Source: Acanthamoeba sp. SK_2022b | Taxonomy: Eukaryota; Discosea; Longamoebia; Acanthamoebidae | Length of the DNA: 12,010 bases | Reading direction: 5' to 3' | Assembly (NCBI GenBank): GCA_027943245.1 | Contig: JANDJZ010001141.1 | Span: 1 to 12,010, forward strand | Shown: positions 7,992 through 12,010 of the stretch, piece by piece | How the letters are laid out: every line of letters starts with the position of its first letter | Position numbering within the stretch: position 1 is the first letter of the stretch | Position numbers and translations under genes: made by a program | The notes under the pieces: model-generated | Database searches by the model: none | What the model saw: only the letters and a program-made list of their open reading frames with translations | Told to the model about the DNA's origin: nothing

Positions 7992-8643
7992 TCCCTAACA
8001 CCACATCACCACAAAGCCACCACCACATCACCACCACAACATCACATCATCACCACAACACCACAAATAAAATAAGCATCACATCACCACAAAAGCACAA
8101 CATCACCACAACACCACCACCACATCACCACCACCCCATCACCACAACACCACCACCACAACACCACAGCACCACCACAATATCTCAACACTATGCCACC
8201 ACCATCACCACAACACCAACACCCCCACAACACGACAACACAACCACAACAGGACCACAACATCACCACAACACCATCACCACATCACAACACCATAACA
8301 TCACCACTGTACCTCAGCACCACAACTCCACCACATCACCACCATAACATCACCACAACACCACCACACCACAACTACAACACCACCACCCCCACCCCCA
8401 CACATCACTACATCACATCATTGCCACAACACCACAACACCACCTCAACACCACCAGAACATTACTAGAACACCACAACGTCACAACATCACCACAACAA
8501 CATCACCACTACCACACCACCACACCACCACCCCACCATCAGAGCATGCCACTACAACACCACAACAACAACAACACCACAACAACAACAACACCACAAC
8601 CTCACCACAACCTCACCACAACAACATCGCCACACCATACTAC
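7992..8643. repeat. CAC-polarity satellite block 4
   Basis: AC-rich satellite on the plus strand with two perfect 17-bp copies of CACAACAACAACAACAC (8561-8594) and a doubled 11-mer CACAACCTCAC just after. No gene is seen. Confidence 0.93.
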
Positions 8644-8700
8644 AGCATGGTGCTGTTGTGAGAAGGCAGTGTCTCATTTTCCTGAACACTCAGTAAAGTG
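8641..8700. other. Unique island at a polarity switch
   Basis: About 60 bp containing AGAAGGCAGTGTCTCATTTT, unlike the satellite. A small dyad AGCA-TGG-TGCT (8644-8654) marks the flip from CAC to GTG, and a second, AACACT-6 bases-AGTGTT, lies at about 8685-8702. No coding signal was found. Confidence 0.6.
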
Positions 8701-9020
8701 TTGTTGTGGTGGTGTTGTAGTGGGGAAGTGATGGTGGTGATGGTGTGGTGGTGTTGCAGTGATGTTGTTGTGGGGAAGTGATGGTGGTGTTGGTATGGTG
8801 GTGTTGGTGTGGTATTGTGGCGGTGATGGTGTTGTGGTGGTGTGGTGATGTTGTAGTTGTGCTGTTGCGGTGCTGTTGTGGTGGTGTGATGGTGCAGTGG
8901 TGTTATGGTGTTGTAGTGGTGTTGTGGTGGTGTTGTGGTGTTGTGGGGATGTTGTGGTGGTGTATGTGCTGTTGTGGTGCTGTTGTGGTGGTGCTGTTGT
9001 GGTGTTGTGGTAGTGGTCAG

Positions 9021-9187
9021 GTGGTGGTGGTGGTGGTGGTGGTGGTGGTGGTGGTGGTGGTGGTGGTGGTGGTGGTGGTGGTGAGGTGGTGGTGGTGGTG
9101 GTGGTGGTGGTGGTGGTGGTGGTGGTGGTGGTGGTGGTGGTGGTGGTGGTGGTGGTGGTGTTGTGGTGGTGGTGGTGGTGGTGGTGT
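9021..9187. repeat. Long (GTG)n run with two interruptions
   Basis: Pure GTG/TGG triplets at 9021-9083 and 9085-9160, then a short run to 9187. The breaks are an extra A near 9084 and TTG near 9161. It is the reverse complement of the (ACC)n run at 2518-2585 and more than twice as long. Runs of paired G on one strand could form quadruplex-like structures. Confidence 0.97.
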
Positions 9188-9350
9188 TGTGGTTGTGTTG
9201 TTGGTTGTGATGGTGCGGTAGTGGTGTTGTGGTGTGGTGGTGTTGTGGTGGTTTGGTGGTGTGGTGATGATGTGATGGTGTGGTGTGTGGTGGTGTGTGG
9301 TGTGGTGTTATGATGTGTTGTGGTGTGGTGTTGTGGTGTGATGGTGTGGT

Positions 9351-9413
9351 GTGGTGATGTTGTGGTGTTGGTGTGGTGATGTTGTGGTGTTGGTGTGGTG
9401 ATGTTGTGGTGGT
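9351..9413. repeat. 22-bp tandem repeat
   Basis: Nearly three copies of GTGGTGATGTTGTGGTGTTG plus GT, starting at 9351, 9373 and 9395. Confidence 0.9.
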
Positions 9414-9434
9414 GCTTTGGTGGTGTTGCTGTGA

Positions 9435-9545
9435 TTTATGTTGTGTTATGTTGTGAATTTCTTTTAGTTTTCTTTTAAATTTCTTCGAATTTGTTTTTGT
9501 TTTCTTTTATTGGCCTTTCGAATTTCATTTTTTTTTCTTTATTTT
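9435..9545. other. T-rich island inside the GTG satellite
   Basis: An abrupt run of T-rich DNA with TTCTTTTAGTTTTC, two copies of TTCGAATTT (about 9483 and 9517) and a T9-type tract near 9530. GTG satellite resumes on both sides. A-rich on the minus strand, it could be a decayed retroposon poly(A) tail region or an AT-rich spacer. I found no frame or target duplication. Confidence 0.7.
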
Positions 9546-9723
9546 GTTGTGGTATTCTTTTGGTTATGTTGTGTTGGGGTGATGTTGAGGTGGTAATGTG
9601 GATATGAGGTGGTGCTGTTCTGGTGTTGTTGTGGTGTTGTCATACTTATATGTTGTGGAGGAGGTGATGATCTGGTGGTGGTCTTGTGGTGGTGTTGTGC
9701 TGATGTTGCTGTGATGTTGTGGT
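9546..9723. repeat. GTG satellite, diverged
   Basis: GT-rich words with more A and C than the earlier blocks (for example CATACTTATATG). It ends at the dyad 9713-9735, GATGTTGTGGT then ACCACCACATC about one central base with a single mismatch, where polarity flips to CAC. Confidence 0.88.
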
Positions 9724-10275
9724 GACCACCACATCACCACATCACCATCACATCACCACAACATCACCACACCAGCACCACATCACCAACGCCACATCAC
9801 CACAACATTGCCTCACCATCACCACACCACCACAACCCCACCATCACAACACCACAACAGCACCACAACACAACCACAACACCACCATAACATCACAACA
9901 ACAGCACCACACCACCACATCACCCACCAAAACAGCACAATAAGATCACACCAGGAACACAACACCACCACAACATCACCACCACACAACAACACAACAT
10001 CACCACAACAACACTACACTACACCAACACCATAACACATCGCAACAACTTCACATCACCACACTACCATAACACTGACATCACAACAGCACAACAACCA
10101 CACCATAACCACTACACCAGCACAACACCACAACATCACAATAACACCACACCACTACCACAACAACATCACCACACCATCACCACCACAACATCACCCA
10201 CAACACCACAACGCCACAGCACCACAGCACCACCACAGCACCACAGCACCACCACACCACCACAACAACACTACA
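9724..10275. repeat. CAC-polarity satellite block 5
   Basis: AC-rich on the plus strand and moderately diverged, with CAGCACCACAGCACC tandems near 10216-10255. No gene is seen. It stops at unique DNA. Confidence 0.93.
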
Positions 10276-10287
10276 ACATTAACAGCA

Positions 10288-10521
10288 ATGGAGTTTATTG
10301 TGAGTGACCACACAGCTGCCATAGTTGTGGGTAGCCATAAGGGCTGGGGCACAGCCACCCATGTGGAGCATTCCTTCCTTGAGCTTTGATGGAAGGACAC
10401 CATTGCTGAGGCCTGACGCAAGCACAAGGCTGAGGCCAAGGGCAAGGGCCTCTCAACTTTTGGTCTGGCTGGTGCTGGACATTGGCAATGTCTCAGCAGA
10501 AGCCTCCCTTTGCCAAGCTGG
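10288..10521 (+). pseudogene. Possible coding relic in a unique island (unrecognised)
   Basis: The unique island at about 10276-10521 breaks the satellite. From the ATG at 10288 a plus-strand frame reads MEFIVSDHTAAIVVG and later WKDTIAEA and RKHKAEAKGKG, interrupted only by TGA at 10387-10389 and 10414-10416, and then runs on into the GTG block. Minus-strand frames in this interval are also fairly open, so the coding strand is uncertain. I do not recognise a family. Ordinary low-copy DNA is an equally good explanation. Confidence 0.25.
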
Positions 10522-10724
10522 TGTTGTTGTGGTGTTGTTGTAGGCGGTGTGGTGTTGCGTTGTGGTGGGGGTGTGATGTTGGTGTTAGTGTGGTGGTGTA
10601 GTGATGTTGTGATGTTGTGGTAATGTTGTGATGAAGTGGTGCAGTGGTGTTGTATTGTGGTGGTGTTGTGGTGATGATGTGGTGGTGTGGTGCTGATGTG
10701 GTGGTGTGGTGGTGGTGTGGTGGA
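10522..10724. repeat. Last GTG satellite block
   Basis: GT-rich words on the plus strand between two unique islands. It is bounded at the right by GGATCAGTGCATCTGCATTG. No gene is seen. Confidence 0.9.
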
Positions 10725-10895
10725 TCAGTGCATCTGCATTGCCTGGACACATGTGTGACAACAAAAAAGCACACACAGGTGCTGGTTGGACAGGCTGCTG
10801 GAGCTATGAGGGAGGGGGAGGGGGACACACCACACCGCCCTGGGGCAGCTCCCATTGCACAATGTTGTGTGGCATGTTGTCATTGATTGTTATCC
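10725..10895. other. Unique sequence with no recognisable gene
   Basis: Balanced-composition DNA with a short G-rich patch (GGGAGGGGGAGGGGG, 10811-10825). A short plus-strand frame runs from the satellite to TGA at 10884-10886, but nothing in it resembles a known protein. It abuts the foldback element. Confidence 0.5.
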
Positions 10896-10952
10896 ATGCA
10901 ACACTTTTTCCACCCCTCCCCACAGTCACAGGAGCCTCACACCACCTTCACA
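10896..10952 (+). repeat. Left 57-bp inverted repeat arm
   Basis: Pairs with 11060-11116, with two mismatches. Confidence 0.95.
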
Positions 10953-11059
10953 GCACAGACTCACCTGGCACAACAGCAAGCTGGCGCCATAGCAGCTCAT
11001 ACAGCTTTGCATCTTCGCCGCTGCCCACTTGCCCTGGCATTGAGATGCAGTAAATCTGT

Positions 11060-11116
11060 TGTGAAGGTGGTGTGAGGCTCATGTGACTGTGGGGAGGGGT
11101 GGAAAAAGTGTTACAT
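11060..11116 (-). repeat. Right 57-bp inverted repeat arm
   Basis: Reverse complement of 10896-10952, with two mismatches. Confidence 0.95.
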
Positions 11117-11130
11117 CACTTGGAGCACAG

Positions 11131-11243
11131 CATGCACACACGCACACACATAATGCACACACTGCGCACATCATGCACCCTACACATGAAGCACACACAC
11201 CTAATGCACACACTGCACACATCATGCACACATAATGCACACA
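11131..11243. repeat. CA-rich minisatellite with about 51-bp period
   Basis: A 28-bp segment starting TAATGCACACACTGC occurs at 11151-11178 and 11202-11229, differing at one site (CG in the first, CA in the second). A third partial start follows at 11233. The words between are CACACA and ATCATGCAC. Confidence 0.85.
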
Positions 11244-11438
11244 CACATCAACACAAGATGGAAGTTAGGCAGTGATACGCACTCTGGCTGGTCATTAGGA
11301 GGTGCCAGTTCCTCCATGGCAGTGGTGTCTGCAGCCATTGCTGCTCACATTTTGGCTTGCTTGGCCTTGTGACAACACTGGTATTTGATCTTAGATTGCT
11401 TTCCCTGTCTCCCAAATTGCCTCTTTTGTTCCTGCTTC
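11221..11438 (-). pseudogene. Possible exon relic (unrecognised)
   Basis: On the minus strand a T-rich stretch ending in GGCCGCAG (AG at 11439-11440) looks like a 3' splice site. After it a frame reads a basic segment (KQEQKRQFGRQGKQSKIKYQ), then CCHKAKQAKM, one TGA (11345-11347), and an acidic part with MEELAPPNDQPE. It ends at a stop near 11221. The biased composition resembles real protein, but no family is recognised and no donor site or partner exon is visible. A competing minus-strand frame through 11248-11475 exists. Confidence 0.2.
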
Positions 11439-11486
11439 CTGCGGCCACAAAACAACAGCACATGTACACACACACTTAGCCTGCTC

Positions 11487-11960
11487 TTGCACCATCATGA
11501 GATGGCGCAAAAGCTAGTGAGCAAAAAGAGACTCTCATTTGCACCATCATGAGATGGTGAACTGGCAAGAGAGTGCTAGCATATAAAGAGAGAGAGAGAG
11601 AGAGAGGAGAGACTCTGATTCACACCATCATGAGACAGCAAATGCCAGATACTCATGTGCCATTGTGAGATGGCACAAGAGTGCTAGCAGCAAGGGTGGC
11701 TCACCATCATGAGATGGTGCAAGAGAGGGCTAGCAGCAAGGGCAGCTGACCATTGGGACATGGCACAAGAGAGAGGTTGCTGGAGAGGCTCTCCTGCACC
11801 ATTGTGAGATGGTGCCAGAGGCCTCACCTCCTCTCACTCCTCCTGTTTCCTGTGCCATTGTGAGATGGCGCAGGAGATCAGAAAGAGAGAGAGAGCTGCA
11901 CCTGCATGTGAACCTTGGTTCTGCCTCTGTGCTCTCGCAGGCGCCATTGCAAGATGGTGT
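11487..11960. repeat. Array of nine short hairpin repeats
   Basis: Nine copies of a 20-26 bp imperfect palindrome occur at about 11487-11510, 11542-11559, 11623-11640 (decayed), 11656-11677, 11702-11719, 11746-11767 (imperfect), 11796-11815, 11849-11874 and 11941-11960. Representative copies are CACCATC-ATGA-GATGGTG and TGTGCCAT-TGTGAG-ATGGCACA. Spacing varies from about 36 to 89 bp. Linkers often hold GCTAGCAGCAAGGG and AAGAGAG. Stem sequences differ between copies while pairing is mostly kept. No protein or RNA family is recognised. Confidence 0.88.
11587..11606. repeat. (AG)10 microsatellite
   Basis: A pure AG run inside a linker of the hairpin array, just after the GCTAGCATATAA segment. 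Confidence 0.95.
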
Positions 11961-12010
11961 GCTTGAAAGAAAGAGCCTGGCAGAGTGCAACCAAGGCCCC
12001 TTGCTTCTCC
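11961..12010. other. Window end, nothing recognised
   Basis: About 50 bp of ordinary composition after the last hairpin. It is too short to assign. Confidence 0.4.

Larger units (their letters stand above)
8701..9434. repeat. GTG-polarity satellite block with pure GTG core
   Basis: GT-rich satellite on the plus strand, the longest in this orientation. It contains the pure triplet core at 9021-9187 and a 22-bp tandem at 9351-9413. The Val/Trp/Gly/Cys-rich frames are composition artefacts. Confidence 0.94.
10896..11116. mobile_element. 221-bp foldback or MITE-like element
   Basis: The left arm 10896-10952 and right arm 11060-11116 are 57-bp inverted repeats identical at 55 of 57 positions (C/T at arm position 4, G/T at position 36). 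They begin ATG(C/T)AACACTTTTTCC and end CACCACCTTCACA. The 107-bp interior shows no transposase frame. Size, long terminal inverted repeats and lack of coding suit a MITE or foldback element, or a stem-loop RNA locus. I could not find a convincing target duplication: flanks are TGTTATCC and CACTTGGA. Confidence 0.8.

Noticed and set aside
9021..9187. Telomeric repeat
   Set aside because: Pure GTG triplets do not match known telomere units, and the run is internal with satellite on both sides.
8778..9313. Val/Trp/Gly/Cys-rich plus-strand frames in the GTG block
   Set aside because: They are composition artefacts of GTG repeats, with no domain and no conserved motif.
10896..11116. Relation between the 221-bp foldback element and the 221-bp LTRs
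   Set aside because: They share the length only; their sequences and end structures are unrelated, so the match is coincidence.
11487..11960. CRISPR-like array
   Set aside because: The repeats vary in sequence and spacing, spacers share linker motifs such as GCTAGCAGCAAGGG, there are no cas genes, and the setting is eukaryotic.
11730..11990. An 86-codon minus-strand frame through the hairpin array
   Set aside because: It runs across repeat units and linkers and has no recognisable domain.

Overview
This window looks like repeat-rich nuclear DNA of a eukaryote, and I see no intact host gene. The evidence is a Ty1/copia-type LTR retrotransposon with a half-tRNA primer site, LTRs with AATAAA signals, about 8 kb of degenerate triplet-rich satellite, a foldback element and dinucleotide microsatellites. 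There are no bacterial operons or ribosome binding sites. The lineage cannot be fixed from sequence alone; a protist or alga is possible but unproven.

Layout: (1) 1-2391 is a deleted Ty1/copia element on the minus strand. It has a 3' LTR (1-216, six bases cut by the window edge), a polypurine tract, a decayed RT/RNase H remnant, an uninterrupted gag-protease frame, a primer-binding site matching the anticodon arm of initiator tRNA-Met, and a 5' LTR (2171-2391). Integrase and the front of RT, including the usual YVDD site, are absent. (2) 2392-10724 is an array built of CAC/CAA/CAT words on one strand and GTG/GTT/GAT words on the other. It reverses polarity about nine times. Embedded in it are a captured gag fragment (4517-4644), an LTR relic (5372-5408), a full-length solo-type LTR in the opposite orientation (5477-5697), long pure triplet runs (2518-2585 and 9021-9187), a T-rich island (about 9435-9545) and short unique islands, several of them at polarity switches. 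(3) 10725-12010 is mixed unique and repeat DNA: a 221-bp foldback element with 57-bp inverted repeats (10896-11116), a CA-rich minisatellite, a possible exon relic on the minus strand, and a terminal array of nine short hairpins whose stems differ between copies in matched ways.

How the parts relate: the gag-protease half is open and CpG-rich. The pol half is CpG-poor and carries five in-frame stops, all TGA, although the two LTRs are about 97% alike. This suggests a gag-bearing non-autonomous element that moved after its pol was dead. The LTR tips (TGTTGTG...) and the LTR/internal junction (ATCACAACA) use the same words as the satellite, so the array may have grown from LTR ends or may be a preferred landing site. 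The most unusual signals are the hairpin array at 11487-11960, the polarity-switching satellite seeded with retroelement pieces, and the all-TGA decay.
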